Positions 40,976-52,691 of a stretch of DNA of 64,000 nt are shown piece by piece (the stretch's first letter is position 1; each line of letters begins with the position of its first letter). This DNA comes from Eutreptiella sp. 'Long Island Sound 2002'. Taxonomy: Eukaryota; Euglenozoa; Euglenophyceae; Eutreptiales; Eutreptiaceae. Both the position numbers and the translations under genes were made by a program. The notes under the pieces were generated by a model, which saw nothing but the letters and a program-made list of their open reading frames with translations, was not told the DNA's origin and did no database searches. The stretch lies in NCBI GenBank assembly GCA_964036045.1, contig OZ038378.1, forward strand, positions 24,479,935-24,543,934, written 5' to 3'.

Positions 40976-41179
40976 GGGGTGGTCGGGCTCCTGTGGTTCC
41001 GTGGGTTTGCAGTGGGCTTGTGGGCGCGGGGCCGTGCCTGCCAGTAGGTGTCGGATGGCCGGGAGCGCACGTCTTGTCGGGGGAAGCGGGGGGGCGGTGT
41101 TGCGGAGTGGTGTACGGTAGGGTGGGCGACGCGCGCGGGTGGTGGCGTGCTTGCTCTGCTGTTCCGTTCCCCGCAAGCC
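40976..41179 (-). other. Probable 5' flank of the second LINE copy
   Basis: GC-rich sequence upstream of the inferred ORF1 start. The - strand stays open in some frames. It merges into minisatellite DNA at about 41180. No promoter motif was recognised. Confidence 0.3.
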
Positions 41180-44100
41180 CTGACCCTTGGGGGGTGGTGG
41201 TGATGTTGGCGGTGAGGGTGGTGTGGGTGTTGGAGCGGATGATTGTGCCGCTGGCGGTGCCGTTGCTGAGGGTGGTACGGGCGTTAGGGTAGATGAGGTT
41301 GGTGCAGGGCTAGTTAATGGTGATTAGTTGGTGGGTCAGCCAGTCACTGTTGTCGCCGTCTTCGTCGCGTGGCATTGGTGCCTCTGGTGGTGTCGTGGAC
41401 ACTGATGGTGAGGGTGATGGTTGGTGAGCATGGGACGCATGGGGCGTATGTGGTGTTGCCGGTGGCGTCGATGGTGAGGGTGTTGTCTCTGGCCATAGGG
41501 GGCGTAACGTATGTGGGCCGGACGTGGCGGTGGTGGCGAGGGTGCTGTAGATGACGGGTGGTGTGGCCGATGTTGCCGCCGGCGGTGGAGGTGTGGTAGG
41601 TGCTGTGGTGGTGAGGGTGGTGTTGGCGACGGTGGGCTTTCGTGGGTGGTGTACTGGTTGATGGAGGTGGAGCTGTTCTTGGTCTGTGAATAGACCCCGT
41701 CCGGCGGTGGTGGTGTTGGTTGTGCCGACGTTCGCTGAGGCCGTTGGCGATGCTCCTGGCCTTGCGCGGGGTGGTGGTGGCGCTGGTGAGTGTAGGTGGT
41801 GCCATGGGCGGCAGTGCCAATGACGGCCCGGCCGAGTGCTCTGGTAGTGATGCCGACGGCGTGGGTGCGGTGGCGGCTGTGATGTGGTCGCTAGTTCCTC
41901 GAGGTTGGTGTCTTCTCGGGATTTGGTGACACTGATGGTTGGTCAGCGTAGGTGCTGCTTCTGGGTGTGGGTCCGGGTGCGGGAGGTCTTTGGGCCGTTG
42001 TGGGCGCTAAGGGCTGGCTTTTCTGCTGGTGCTGATCATCGTCTTCTGGCCCTGTCGGCGTTGGGTGGCTGCTCCTGGTGGAGGGTGATGTCGCTGGTGG
42101 GGTTTCCGTGGGCGTTGCTGCCGATTTTGGGTGTATGTTTGGTTTAGGGTGCGGCGTTGGCGTCGTTGGTGGGTGGTGCTGACGGTGGGTGGCGTGACTG
42201 GTTGTGGTGGCGCCGGTGGCAGTGGTAGTGGGGGTGTTGGTTGTTGGTGAGGCTGCCGTCTTCTGTGTTTTGGCTGGTGCTGATGACTCTGTCGCTGGTT
42301 GTGCAGATGGTGGGGGGTGTAGGCGATGCCGCTGTTGTTTTCCGGGGGGTGGGATGGGGGATCCGTATCCAGGTGGCTTGTGAGGGTGATGTGGCTATCG
42401 GTCGACGGTGCTGCTTTCGGTGGTGTTGTTGAGGGCGGTGCGGGTGTTGGCCGGGAGTGTTGTCGACGATGTCCTGGTTTTTAGTGCCTGCGGTTTGCGG
42501 TCGCAGGTGGTTAACCGGGTTATGCCGCCGGTGAGGTTGGTGCAGGTGATGTCTGTTCGGCTGATGCCGTTGGTGCGGGCCGTGTGGTTGTTGTGTCAGG
42601 CGTCAGTGGCGTTGGTGACGGTGATGGTGGCGTGTCGGGGGTTGATGCCGGTGGTGGTGCTCCGATGGTGAGGGTGCCGGGGACGCTGGGTGCGGCTCCT
42701 CGTTGTTGGGTTATCTTCTCGCCACTCCTGGCGGAGGGTGCCGCTGGTGTCGCTGCTGGTGAGGGTGGTGGATGTGATGGTGTTGTTGTGGTTGTTTGTG
42801 CTGCCTGGGGTGGTTGTTGACGATGCTCCGGGTGATGTCGATGTGGTGGGCGGTGATGCGAATGGTGAGGTTTTTTTAGGTAGGCGCTGTGTTCTCCTGC
42901 GGTGCCGCTGGAGTTGATGTTGGTGGGTTTAGTGTGTGCTGTTGCTGCTGCTATCCCTGGCTGGAGGCCCGGTGGGTGGCGCTGGTGGGGTGTTTTTGCC
43001 AGCCCTGCTGGCGTCTTTGGTGACGCTCACGGTGGGGGCGTAGGTGTTACTCTGTGCCGGGGTTGTGGTGGTGATGGTAGGGGTGTTGTAGGTGACGGCA
43101 CCTTGGCACGTTGTTGGTGGGGTTGGCGGTGGTGTGGATAGTGCCGTGGGTGTTGGCGACGCTGGTGTTGTCGACGCTGAGGGAGTCATAGGTGATACCT
43201 GGTGGTTGGCGTGTCTCGTGGTGGTCTGATGGCGTGGGTGTTGTTGGTGTTGGTGCTGGGCGCGGCCTGTGCTTGGGTGGTCGGCGGTTCCGGGCGTGCC
43301 CCTCGTGGCTGGTGGTTGGTTGGCTTGTGGTTCTGGTGGTGCCGGTCGTCCCTGGTGTTGGGGTAGTTCCTTCGGCTGTCTTTGGGTCTGTAGTGTCAGG
43401 TGTTGCACCGGTTGTGGTCGAGGGTGTCGATGCTGTGGGTGGGTGGCGGTGTTGCTGTGGTGCCGCTGTCGGTGGAGCTGGTGTTGGTGTTGGTGAGGGC
43501 GTTGCCGGCGGAGCTCTGGGTGTTGGCGCCGCCGGTGATGCCGATGGCGAGGGCGTTGTAGGTGATGCCCTGGTGGATGGTGGTGTTCTGTCGGTGGGGG
43601 TGGGACCTCGCCACTCCTGGCGGAGGTTCCCGTGGGCGTTGCTGGCCGGTGTGTTGGCCCTGGCCCCCCTTGGTGTCATTGATGCCAATGGTGTTGTAGG
43701 GGTCGTACCGGGTGGTGGCTGTCGTTGATGCTCCGGGTTGCTGTTGCTGAGGTCGCACTGTCGTTGGTGCTGTCGGTGATGCCGGTGGTGAAGTCATTGC
43801 GGGCGTTGCTATGGTCTACGGCGTCCCTGATGTTGCTGATGCTGCTGGTGGTTGGTGTGGGTCTGCGTGTGGGTGGTCAGTGGCTTGTGTTCGGGGGTGG
43901 GCGCTGGCTGGTTCCTTTGGCTCTGATGGAGGGTGAGCAGTAGGTGGTGTGGGCCGCTGGTGATGCCGTTGGTGAGGGTGGTGCAGGCGATGCCCCGGGT
44001 GATGTCCTGGGTGAGGGTGGTGTTGGCGGCGCCGGTGGTGTGGGTGCCGCTGGTGACCGCGTGGTGGATGGCGCCCTGTGGTTGCGTTTGTGGCGAGGGT

Positions 44101-44720
44101 GTTGTTGTTGATGGTTCGCGGCGTGTGCCCTCGCCTCCTCTGGCTGAGGGTTGGTGGTTTGTTGGTTTACCGGTTGTGGTGGCGTTGGTTGCCTCTGGTG
44201 CCGGAGGTTGCCGGTGGCGACACTGATGGTGAGTTGGTGCTGGCGATGGTGTTGTTGATGCCGTTGGCTTGGGTGATGTAGGTGTTGCACCCGGTGCTGC
44301 TGTGCGCAGGTATCGTAGGCGATGGTGAGTACAGCGGCGCCGCCGGCGATGGTGCTGGTGAGGGTGTTGTGCTGGCTTGATTGTTGTTGGTGTTGGTTTG
44401 TCCGATGGTGTGGATGCTGGCGGTGGCGGTTCTGGATGCGGGTCGGTGGGTGGCGCGGGTGTGGTCGTTGGTCAGTGTTGGCTGGCTTCTTGTGGTGGTT
44501 TGACGTTGGCGAGGGTGTCTTAGGTGTTGTGCTGGGTGCTGGGGTTGCTGGTGTTGCCGATGGTGTCTTCGTTGGCTCCGGGTGTTTCCGCTGGTGAGGG
44601 TGTTGTGGCGTTCGGTTTGGGTGGTTGTGGTTCGGGTGTTGGTGGCGGTGCTGGTGTGGGTGTCGCTATTTCTGGCGTGGGTGTGGGCGTGGTTGGTTGT
44701 TGGGTGTTGCTGGGTGTGGG
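41180..44720. repeat. Degenerate G+T-rich minisatellite (GTTGGTGATG-type)
   Basis: About 3.5 kb of short imperfect units built from GGTGGTGTTG, GATGCCG and GGTGAGGGTG. Frames on either strand give low-complexity Val/Gly or Thr/Pro/Asn peptides. Isolated copies of the hairpin core GCCACTCCTGGC with flanking CTC and GAG occur at 42717-42738 and 43606-43627, and variants lie near 44105 and 44722. No gene is supported. Confidence 0.65.
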
Positions 44721-45799
44721 CGCTCGCCACTCCTCGCTGAGGGCTTGGTGGGTCTACCCTTGTGTCCTAGCGGTGTTTCTGGCGGCCCTGCAGCTCCCCT
44801 GGCGGGGATTGCTGGGTTCTTGTTCTTTGGGTTTTCGTGTGTTGTGTGCCTTTGTGGTGCGGGCGGTGCTCGCGCTTTGGTGTGTGGTGTGCGTTTGTGG
44901 GGCTCGTGTCGGTGGCGCCTGTGGCGGGATGTGTTGTGTGCGCGCGTGGGCGTGTGTGCGGTGTGTTGGTGGTGCGTTTGGGTGCCTGTCCTCGCCTTTC
45001 TGGGCTTGGTTTGGCGGCTCTGTGTGGGTGCGGGGGCTGTGTGTCGTGGCCCCTCTCCCGCCCCGGCTGTGGGGTCCGGGTGTGTTTCCCCTGGCTGGGG
45101 TCGGTTGGTAGTGGTGTGTCCCCCCGCCGCCCCCTTTGCGTGCCCTCCCCCCTGTTTCTCTTTGCCGCGTCGTTTTGGGCGGTGTTCCCCTGGCGCCTTG
45201 CCCGGGCCTACCCGGCTGTGGTGGGTGGGGGGGGGAAGGAGGGTCCTTGACGCTGGCTTGGGTCCCTTCCCCTGGTGTTTCCCCTTTGGGGGGGCCGATG
45301 CTTGCACTCCCCGTCAGGGTGTAACTCTGTTGTACGGGCCGTCCATTTGTACCCGCGCGGTACAAATGGACCTGCTCCGTAGCCAGGTACTCCAGCCGTT
45401 CCCCACACCGGGGTCGGGTACACTGTGGGTCGCAGGCGAGTCCTTGCGGGACAGGCGGGTCTCTTGCCTGCCCCGATGGACGGTGTGCCCTACCCGCAGA
45501 GCCTCGCTGGGCCCGAACCGCAGTACGTGCCGTGGCGAGTGCTCTTGGTCAGGCCCATTGGTCACGCCCCCAGGCCGGTGCCACCGCGGGCCGCTGACCA
45601 ACGGTCCCGGGCGTATCCCACCTTATTGCGTGTGCTCAGGTGGGGCCGATACGGTCACCGGGGGGGCACCCAAACCCCTGATGTGGGGTCCCTCGCCTGC
45701 GTATCCCGTGGGCCCCTTTCGTCCCGCCCCCCCTTTCGCTGTGTGGTTTGTGGTGGTAGGTTTCCCGTCTCTCCTGGGTGGGGTGGGGTGGTGGTGGTG
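44721..45799. other. G+T-rich segment with a 31-bp palindrome
   Basis: No gene is supported; long open frames reflect composition. The one clear structure is the inverted repeat at 45341-45371, listed separately. Confidence 0.4.
45341..45371. repeat. Perfect 13-bp inverted repeat (hairpin)
   Basis: GTCCATTTGTACC at 45341-45353 is followed by the loop CGCGC and its exact reverse complement at 45359-45371. Its AT content is well above the surroundings, so it stands out from the GC-rich background. Confidence 0.9.
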
Positions 45800-46590
45800 G
45801 GGGGGCGGCTCCTCGCCATTTCTGGCCGAGTTGCTTGTGTGCGTGTCCCCGCCTCCCCTGGTTGCGGTTTGCCGCCAGTGGCGGCGGGTGGTCCCCCGCC
45901 ACTCCTGGCTGAGGGTCTTGGGTGTGGCTTCCCACCACTCCTGGCTGGGGTCCTCTGGTGTTGTGGGGGGGTGGGCCTTCGCCACTCCTGGCTGAGGTCC
46001 GCCGGTTTGCAGGGCGTGGTCCCTTGCTGCCGGCTGTGGGTTCTGGGTGAGCGTTCCCTCGCCACTCCTGGCTGAGGGTCCTGGGTGCGGTGCCCCGCCA
46101 CTCCTGGCTGGGGTCCGCTGGCTGCGGTGGTGGCCGTCTCCGCGGGGTTTGGGGGGGGGTGTCCCGTGTTGCGTGTGTTTGTGGCGCGGCGCCTGCATGT
46201 GTGTGTGTTGCGTGTTTGTGGCGGTGGTGTGGGTGTGGGTGTGCCTTGCGTGTGTGTTGGCGCGTGTGTGGCGTGTGGCGGTTTGTTTTCCTGGCTGGGG
46301 CTTGATGCTGGTGTAGGTGTGGGTGTGGGTGTGGCTGGTGTGTGTTGTGGGCCGTCCTTCGCCACTCCTGGCGGAGGTTCCTGCGTGCCTTTTCCCGCCA
46401 CTCCTGGCGGGGCTTCGCTGCCGGTGGTGGTAGGTGTTCCTCGCCACTCCTGGCTGAGGGCCCCGGGTGCAGTCTCTTGCCACTCCTGGCTGGGGTCGGC
46501 CGGCGGCGGTGGTGCGTGGTTGCTTGCCACTCCTGGGTGTGGTCCTGGTTGCGGTTCCCCGCGAGTCCTGGCTCGGGTCCGCCGCCCGCG
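45800..46590. repeat. Hairpin minisatellite array 3
   Basis: A dozen or more copies of a core around GCCACTCCTGGC flanked by pairing arms. Types are CCTC...GAGG (46057-46078), CCCC...GGGG (46093-46113) and a bulge-free CCCGCCA/TGGCGGG (46394-46411). Spacing is mostly 35-50 bp, with longer simple GTGTGT spacers. The array ends against R1 copy B at 46798. Open frames on the - strand (SQEWRG or ARSGG repeats) are by-products. Confidence 0.8.
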
Positions 46591-46797
46591 GCGGTGGCCG
46601 TTTCTGTGGGGTTCGGTGGGGGATTTCTCGTAGTGTGTGTGTTTGTGGCGCGGTGTGTGCGCGCGTGGTGTCTGTGCTTGTGTGCGTGTCGTGGGTTCGT
46701 GGTGGTGGCGTGGGTGTGGGTGTGTCTTCCCTGTGTGTTGGTGTGTGCGTGTGTGTGTGTGGGTGTGTGGCTGGGGCTGGCTGGGGGTTGCCGCTGG

Positions 46798-47549
46798 AGA
46801 ACGTTTTATAGTGATTTCAACACTGTGTGTTGGTTGTGCCTCTCCTGTGAGGAAAATGTTTTATTGTTGAAATACAACCAATCCAGGATAACCCAAGCCA
46901 GAGATAAGCAAGTAGAAGAAGATCAGGATCAAAGCATGAGGGGCTGCAGTCACAAAGAGTTAGATAAAGACAACTATCAACAATAGACCACAGCAATTAG
47001 CATACATTGCAACTCAGGATGAAATATTTTACATGTTTGAGAAAAACTGATTGGAAAACTGCCCCAAAGGCTCACTCTCATCCACAGTGCCATCTTGAGA
47101 TGTGCACTCCTTGTTTTTTGGGTCCCATAGGTGCTGAGGTGGCATGGCTTGTGGCGCTGAGGTCACTGCCATGTCACATCGGATATTCCTACTTAGCTAG
47201 GATGACTGGGTATTGAACCCAGGACCCCTCAAAAAGAGGTGCCCCAGCCCCCCAGGGTGCATACCACTAGGATAGCTAAGAATTCATGAGAAAACGTAGA
47301 TAAATTCATAGGCTCTGCCTTCAGTATATCAGTGCCTCAGCAACCCAGGAAAAGATGTTTTAGTGCCTATAGCTTGGGGATAAAGGGGTCCACACCACAT
47401 CCTGATTTAGTGTCTGGTTCCATAGGTCAAAATGTGTTATGACCCATTTTGGTTGGGCCAATACTATGATAAAAATGCAAGAGTGCTTAGAGCACCTCTT
47501 ATACAACTAAAGTATACCCTAAAGCATTGGAAAAGCACTTTTTCTTACT
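46798..47549 (-). repeat. Repeat R1, copy B (752 bp, left end truncated)
   Basis: It shares the AGTAAGAAAAAGTGC end (at 47549 on the - strand) and the tRNA-like core (47197-47280) with copies A and C, but lacks about 90 bp at the other end, including the TATA-like motif, and a ~45-bp internal piece. Similarity to copy C is high. With copy C it brackets Gypsy-2 in direct orientation, as an LTR pair would. Confidence 0.7.
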
Positions 47550-47683
47550 CCCCCCTTGTGCTTTGGCGGCCACCACTGTCGCATTTTCAGGAAAGGGGGA
47601 TTTTTTTCTTGGCCTTTCCTCGGTTTCCACATCTACCTTAAAATACCTATAGCTTCCCTAACACTGGAAAAGAGCGCTTTACC

Positions 47684-48136
47684 ATGGCCAGCGACTCTTG
47701 CTGCATTGTTGATGACAATCTCCAAGAAGAAGACTCAGCGCTCTTGGCGCTGCAGGGGTTCCTGTGGCTTGGTGGGGTTAGAGTAGGGCATGCCAAGACC
47801 ATATGCATGTGCATCCCTCCCTCCAAGCTGCAGCGTAACACAACCCAACGCCTGACTCTCATAGGACGCTCGACCCAAGTCTCAAGGAACCTGATGGAGA
47901 CACCTGTCCTGGTACTGGGGCGAGGGTGTGCTGATTTAATTAGAATTGCCCCTTGGAGGGGTTTTGATTCTGGTTCAGTCTCCTGCTGCTCCTTTTCGGC
48001 CAGAACAGCGGCCTACTCAACGAGACTTTGCGAGGAGGTCTGTACAACAGAGGAATGGGAGGATGAGAGACGAACTCACGCAAACGCGAAGCGACAACAC
48101 CTAAATCTGCCAAATGACGGCCTAGAATTTTTCTGA
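47684..48136 (+). CDS. Unrecognised ORF with strong Kozak context (150 codons)
   Basis: The ATG lies in ACCATGG, with A at -3 and G at +4, the most favourable eukaryotic start context. The protein is Cys/Ser/Thr-rich (MASDSCCIVDDNLQEEDSAL, CMCIPPSKLQRNTTQRL, SCCSFSARTAAYSTRLC), with no recognised domain, signal peptide or membrane segment. It stands on the strand opposite to Gypsy-2, between its 3' end and R1 copy B. It may be a host gene fragment, an element accessory ORF or chance. Confidence 0.3.
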   Translation: MASDSCCIVDDNLQEEDSALLALQGFLWLGGVRVGHAKTICMCIPPSKLQRNTTQRLTLIGRSTQVSRNLMETPVLVLGRGCADLIRIAPWRGFDSGSVSCCSFSARTAAYSTRLCEEVCTTEEWEDERRTHANAKRQHLNLPNDGLEFF

Positions 48137-49707
48137 AGGCACACACCTGGACAGAATCCAATTTTGCATCAGATGCCCGTTTTTATAAAATTTGTAGTCA
48201 TCTCTTAATTTTTTTAATCAAGAAATTCTTACGCAGAAAAAGGCGGCGCGCAGGAGCCGCTCCTAGCGAAGCGGCGGAAAATACAGAATTAATAAGATTA
48301 TAAACGTATGTTACGCAGAATGACGAAAATGACGAAACACACATAAATAGACTAACATAAAGATTCCACCCACATTGGCGGAAAGAATTCAAGATGCAAG
48401 ATTTCAAAAATCAACAGAAGGACTTCAATGAATCAGGTATAAACCACAGGTGTGCTCGTCTCGTATGCAGCATGCACATTGCTCGTCTCGTGTCTCCATG
48501 AACGTGCCTTGTGGCAGCGCTAACAAACGATAGAGGGCTAGATTAGAAATATTGCAGATGATTAGAGGTAAGTCCAGGGTGATTAGACATACTCACATAT
48601 GCATAGCGTTGTTTCTCGCTTGTGTCTCGTTTTTCTTTCACCTTGCTTCACTCTCCAGTGGTGGGTAAGGTAGGTAAGCCCAGGTGGGGCCAGCCCCTGG
48701 TGGAGTTCGTGATTGTGGACAAGATTAGGAACAAAAACTGAGGTTGACGGTAAACCCGTGCATGCTCGTGCATTCACTTACGCATTAAAGGGTAGGCCAC
48801 GCGAAATGCGCACGGTAAACCTTGTTTAGGTTACCCAGGGGCTCCACTCCACGTTCTATAAGAGAACGGGTGGAGTTCCTTAAGCTTGCTTGCTTGATAG
48901 GGGCGCTTGTGGACAGCGTATTATAGGGCCATCTGAGAAGCGTATAATACGTGGAGATGTTCTTGGTTCCTCCGCTGCAAACGCTCCTTCATCCGCCTTT
49001 GCTCTTCAGGTGGGAAGGTCAGGGTGAACTGGTGCAGTCCCTTGAGCCGTGCTAAAATATACGGCGCTGATCACACAAACAACAAGCTACGACTCAGGCA
49101 GGAGTGGCAAGCGTAGCCCGACATCTTCAACATTTACGCTGTGCACGCAACAAGAGCACCCCTTCCCTCCAAGCCCTAGCAGGGAAACGCGTTGTGGCAT
49201 CCCTGTTAGGCCACAGAAGCTTAGTAGCTCTGTGTTTTCTTGCACTCTCACAGGTGAGCTGCTAGGGCTCTTGTCTTCATCCTCAACGCCACCCAGTAGA
49301 GCGTGCGTGTAGGAGTGGTAGTCCTGAGTGGGGGCTTGAGCCAGTTGCAAAAGTGCTCGCCCACCAGGATGGTGCCACTGTAGGTAGGGTGTGTAGAGTA
49401 GTGGTGTCTCCTGTCCCGCGTGCTTTTCCACGTGGGCAGGGGAGTGCGTTAGCTTTTGGCCTTTAGCAAAAATGGGCGTTTTGTATGCCCTCAGCACACT
49501 TGGCCACCCCTCCCCTCTAGTAGGTAGGGCTTTTGCCGTCTTCCCCCAAGGATAGGCGCCAGCACAGAAATTGGGCGCCATAGGAGTGGTGCTAGTAACT
49601 GACTAGGATCTTCGGTCCGACATCAGCGAAGCTCGTTGATTCGGGAGCCACGCCTGGGAGAGAAGTGAGACACACACAGACATACGTAGCACACTTAGGG
49701 GTAAGGT
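48137..49707. other. Noncoding stretch 3' of Gypsy-2
   Basis: Mixed composition with short ORFs only. One open frame on the - strand (49087-49581) has no recognised motif and may belong to the 3' untranslated region of Gypsy-2. If R1 copies B and C are the LTRs, this is the internal 3' noncoding part of an 11.2-kb element; otherwise its nature is unknown. Confidence 0.35.
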
Positions 49708-50166
49708 TCAGTCCCTAGCTTTAGTCTTGGGGGCAAGCGTCTCAGCGAGCCTCAGCAACTCACCAAGGTTGTTCTGGGACAAGTAGTCTACCAGAACTGA
49801 GTTTAGGCGTCCCTCAGGTAGAACAAACGCAGAGAAGGGCTCCCAGGTGGCCTCTTGGACTCCAAACCCTTCCCAGAGGGTGAGGAAGCGCCGACCCTTG
49901 CAATAGCGGTGGCGTAGGACCGACTTCACCAGGTAGAAGCCCTCCTTAGCCATCTTCTCGGCGTTCATGTCGGGGAGTTCCCGTTCAACTTCCATAGGGC
50001 TGGCAGCCCCTTGTAGGTCTAGGGCGGCGATTTCCTCGTCGTTCAGCTCCCACTCCTCCCCCCAGAGGTCTTCGGGATCATAGTAGCGCTTCAGGTGTTG
50101 AGCAGCGCACACCAGGGTCCCCCCTAGACGGGGAGAACACTGCACGGTTATACGGTGTGCATCCAC
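49708..50166 (-). pseudogene. Gypsy-2 integrase tail and chromodomain
   Basis: In frame with the integrase after TAG 50179, it encodes ITVQCSPRLGGTLVCAAQHL, an acidic hinge (EEWELNDEEIAALDLQ) and then FYLVKSVLRHRYCKGRRFLT, LWEGFGVQEATWEPFSAFV, a chromodomain with WEGF and ATWEP hallmarks matching Gypsy-1. It ends at TAG 49708-49710 after LAPKTKARD. Chromodomains are thought to tether integration to chromatin marks. Confidence 0.8.
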
Positions 50167-50178
50167 AGATAGAATCTT

Positions 50179-51200
50179 CTAGGGCCCGAAGTATGGGTAA
50201 TCGCTGGTAGAGCGTGGCCAGGCGGGTAGTTGGCTGTGGTGCACCAGCACCCAGTCCCCCTCTTGGTAGGTGGCCGGTACTCGGTGCTTGTTCTTCTTGT
50301 TCCACTGACGCTCCCTCACTCTCCGGAGCATAGCCTTGGCCTTGTCCACCTTCGCTTGTTGCTCCTGGACCCAGTCACCCACGGAAGAGTGGGTGTCCTC
50401 TGGGTAGGGGGCATGTAGGACCCACGCCGGGCGCCCTAGGAATAGCTCATGGGGCGAGTAGCCAGTAGCCGAACTCTCTTGGGAGTTCATCATGAAGGAT
50501 ATGACGGAGAGTAGTCTCACCCAGTCTCTGGTGCGTTCAGTTTTGCACCATATCCTTACATTCTCCTTGAGGACACGAATCTGTCGCTCACATAGGGGGT
50601 TGCTCGTGTGAGAGTAGGGTATCCCTGTAGACACCTGGACATTGAGGGATCTCAGGACCCTCTTGTACCAGCCGGTATCTGAGCGCACTCGTACATCCTC
50701 ATCGGAGTTGATCTCCTTGGGCGCCCCATAGACACAAAACCACTCCTCCAGGAGTATCTTGATAGTCTCCTCCCCGGTAATGTGCTTGGTACATGGGAAC
50801 ACCCTGGTAAACCTGGTCAGCCCACAGGTTACCACGAGGGCGAAGTCATAGCCCCCGAACTTTGGCATCTCCGTGTAGTCCACGTATAGAACACTGTTAG
50901 CACAGTGAGGGATGGGCAGGGTCGAGTAGAGACCCCTGTCCCTGATATCCCCTGGTTTGCAGGACCTACACGGGCACTGGTCCACGATAGGCTGGAGGGT
51001 TTTCCGCAGTTGGTCGTCAGTCCACGTAGTGTGGAACCACTGCTTGAATAGCCTCAGGGTACGGTCAGCACCCACATGACCGCTGGACTCGTGGGTCCAC
51101 TCCAGCAGCGCTGGGACTCTGTCACTGGGTACCACGATGCGGTCCTTGTGCCAGAGGTAGCTCTTGTCCCTCTTCCACTGATCTTGGTTGACCAGGAGGG
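50179..51200 (-). pseudogene. Gypsy-2 integrase
   Basis: The frame encodes the zinc-binding region THESSGHVGADRTLRLFKQW and VDQCPCRSCKPGD, then VLYVDYTEMPKFGGYDF (first Asp), EINSDEDVRVRSDTGWYKRV (second Asp), IPYSHTSNPLCERQIRVLKE (Glu), YSPHELFLGRPAWVLH and the C-terminal EGDWVLVHHSQLPAW with YFGP. This is a complete HHCC-DDE-GPY/F integrase, closed by TAG at 50179 before the chromodomain. A frameshift near 51210 separates it from RNase H. The segment itself has no internal stop. Confidence 0.85.
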
Positions 51201-52691
51201 GTTCAAGGCGTTTCTCCAGGTATCGCCAGACTCCTGCAGGTACTCCGATTGTTGGAGTCCATCCAGGGGGCGTATCATAGTCATGTTGAGATCCAAGTGG
51301 ACGTTCATACGGCTGAACGCCTCCTTAGCCAGCGCTTCAGACCGGACACCAATCAGGGCGTCGAAGTTGTTGCGGCTGATGTAGTCTGCACACTCGTTCT
51401 TCACTCCCTGGTTATGGTGTACCGTCCGCCGTAGTTGGCTGAGGTAGGTCCACCAGCGCCGTAGCTTGGCCTTCTCAGGTGGAGGACCCTTCTGGAAAGT
51501 GCGGACCGGCTCTTGGTCGCACAGCCAGACCACAGGGTTACTCCCCAACAGTCGTGCCTGAGAGGATAGCACCAGCATACCCGCGAGCAATTCCTGCTCA
51601 TAGGTGGCGTAGTTCCCCCTGGCCTGGTTCCATTTCCAATTCCAGTGGCCCAGGGGTACTAGGACCCACTTGTCGTCAGGGTAGCTGTGCTTGAGAGTTT
51701 CATCTCGGTTGAGACCTTCAGTCCCCCATTGGGAAATAGCCGAGTCGAACTCCTCCTTCACTAGTGCTTGCCATTGGAACAACGTTCCACCACCGCCCAC
51801 ATTGCTGGCGTCGGTCACCAGGATAATCTCCCCTTGTGCCCTAGGCACGCCCAAGCACTTAGCGTTGGCCACCTTGTCTTTGAGCTCGTCAAACGCTTGT
51901 TGCTCTTGTGGGCCCAAGCGCCAAGTAGTACTCTTCTTGATCAAGTCCGTCGTGAAGTTTTTGATATGGCGGCGATGGAAGTTGCACGCCCCAATGAAAC
52001 TGAGTACATCATGAAGTCCTTTCTTGGGGTCTTCGTGTCGTACCGTAGCGTCCATCAGGGGTTTCGCCTTAGAGGCCGCTGGGGTCCACCACCCATAGCC
52101 AACGTCAAACCCCAGGTACTGCATGGTCTCCTGCATGAACTCACACTTCTCCAGCTTGAGTCGTGTGTGGTTCTCTTGGCAGACCGCAAAGAACTCACCC
52201 AAGAGGATTAGGTGACCCTCCTGGGTATTGGGCCCGAGGCATACATCGTCGATGTTTGCTTCCATCTGGGCCCCACGGGATATAAGTTCCTGCACCTTAA
52301 GTCTCCTTCGTAGGATGGACAAGATGTTGTTCATCAGCTCTTGGAATAGAGCGGGTGCGTTGGCCACGCCAAACGGCATGACCTTTCACTTGAACACCCT
52401 CCCCTGAGGGGTGATGAAGGCTAGTAGCTCCTGAGCGTTGGGCGTCAGGTGCACCTGCCAGAATCCGCTCCTCTTGTCCATCTTGGTCTTGTAGCGACAG
52501 GAGGCTATCTTCCCAAGGGTAGACTCCATATTAGGAATGGACCCTGAGTGGTTCAGCGTTTTCTTGTTCAGCTCTCCGTAGTCCACTACCAGCCGTTTGG
52601 CTGTAGACCCAGGTTTAGGCACCAGGAAACAGGGGCTGCAGTGTTGGGGGTAGTCCCCGTCCTTGTACTCCAGGACTAGGCCAGCGTCGAT
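51200..52691 (-). pseudogene. Gypsy-2 reverse transcriptase and RNase H
   Basis: After a TGA at 52692 the frame gives QHCSPCFLVPKPGSTAKRLV, MDKRSGFWQVHLTPNAQELL and GRVFK, then TGA 52386-52388 where Gypsy-1 has Trp (FKWKVMPFG), then KVMPFGVANAPALFQELMN. The catalytic box is NIDD (52244-52255) instead of Y-x-D-D, so the conserved Tyr is lost. RNase H follows: IILVTDASNVGGGGTLFQWQ, YEQELLAGMLVLSSQARLLG, VVWLCDQEPVRTFQKG and CADYISRNNFD. The Asp and Glu residues of RNase H are kept. A frameshift near 51210 leads to integrase. Confidence 0.85.

Noticed and set aside
52386-52388. UGA reassigned to tryptophan, because one UGA replaces an expected Trp in RT
   Set aside because: Other in-frame UGA codons replace Gly or probable Arg, and UAG and UAA stops also occur, so general decay explains them better.
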